DNA of 32,106 nucleotides from Phycisphaerales bacterium (GTDB lineage: Bacteria > Bacteroidota > Bacteroidia > Chitinophagales > Chitinophagaceae). The notes below the pieces were generated by a model. The model was not told the DNA's origin and searched no databases. It saw nothing but the letters and a program-made list of their open reading frames with translations. Shown piece by piece: positions 32,054-32,106 of the stretch (position 1 is the first letter of the stretch; the number at the start of each line of letters is the position of its first letter). The stretch is taken from contig JASGCQ010000023.1 of assembly GCA_030054025.1 (NCBI GenBank), positions 1 to 32,106 of the forward strand. The letters are read 5' to 3'. Both the position numbers and the translations under genes were made by a program.

Positions 32054-32106
32054 TTATCCCAAAAAGTTCATTAGAGCCTTAACTCCCAATGACGGTCATT
32101 AGGAAT

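Overview
The window looks like chromosomal DNA from a member of the Bacteroidota, probably near Chitinophagales/Saprospirales. Several independent signs agree: a type III glutamine synthetase, two secreted proteins ending in gliding-motility/T9SS type B sorting domains, the DUF6452-DUF6048 gene pair, Wza/BY-kinase capsule export genes of the Bacteroidota kind, and repeated promoter elements of the Bacteroidota form TAnnTTTG (sometimes with TTTG about 20 bp upstream). Shine-Dalgarno sites are essentially absent. No rRNA, tRNA or CRISPR array was seen.

Layout. 1-540: two nested, broken insertion-sequence remnants (IS256-like and ISL3-like). 685-2883: glnN on the minus strand. 2957-6852: a minus-strand accessory stretch. 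It holds a 4'-phosphopantetheinyl transferase (PPTase), a patatin phospholipase with a small unknown partner, an EVE-domain protein, and an overlapping pair made of an unknown protein and a HEPN-like protein. 6961-8607: dnaB (minus). 8608-8993: non-coding divergent region. 8994-12825: pheT followed by overlapping genes for a coiled-coil protein, a DUF6452-like lipoprotein and a DUF6048-like outer-membrane protein. 12922-13932: a GT9 glycosyltransferase. 14072-21555: two large tandem T9SS-secreted proteins, closed by a strong terminator. 21678-24868: tviB/tviC-type UDP-GalNAcA biosynthesis, then dtd and tadA. 25049-26194: an orphan histidine kinase (minus). 26284-31768: a small membrane protein, a GT2 glycosyltransferase, a CpsB/YwqE phosphatase, a Wza-type lipoprotein and a Wzc-type tyrosine kinase. 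31764-32053: a miniature transposon derivative, then a terminator.

The most notable structure is the patatin cassette (3604-5340). It is flanked by a 61-bp direct repeat that encodes the first 18 codons of the PPTase. The two copies differ at four positions, all synonymous third-codon positions, and the patatin stop codon abuts the repeat edge. The cassette therefore appears to have entered the start of an EVE-PPTase operon and brought its own PPTase 5' end, leaving an 18-codon stub behind. A phospholipase next to a small protein of unknown function, with no CD-NTase and no integrase, is a candidate for an undescribed two-gene accessory (possibly defence) module. The neighbouring HEPN-like pair has its own promoter and terminator and is a second, independent accessory unit. 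The right half is a surface-polysaccharide locus: sugar nucleotide synthesis, glycosyltransferases, and export controlled by tyrosine phosphorylation, preceded by large secreted adhesin-like proteins.
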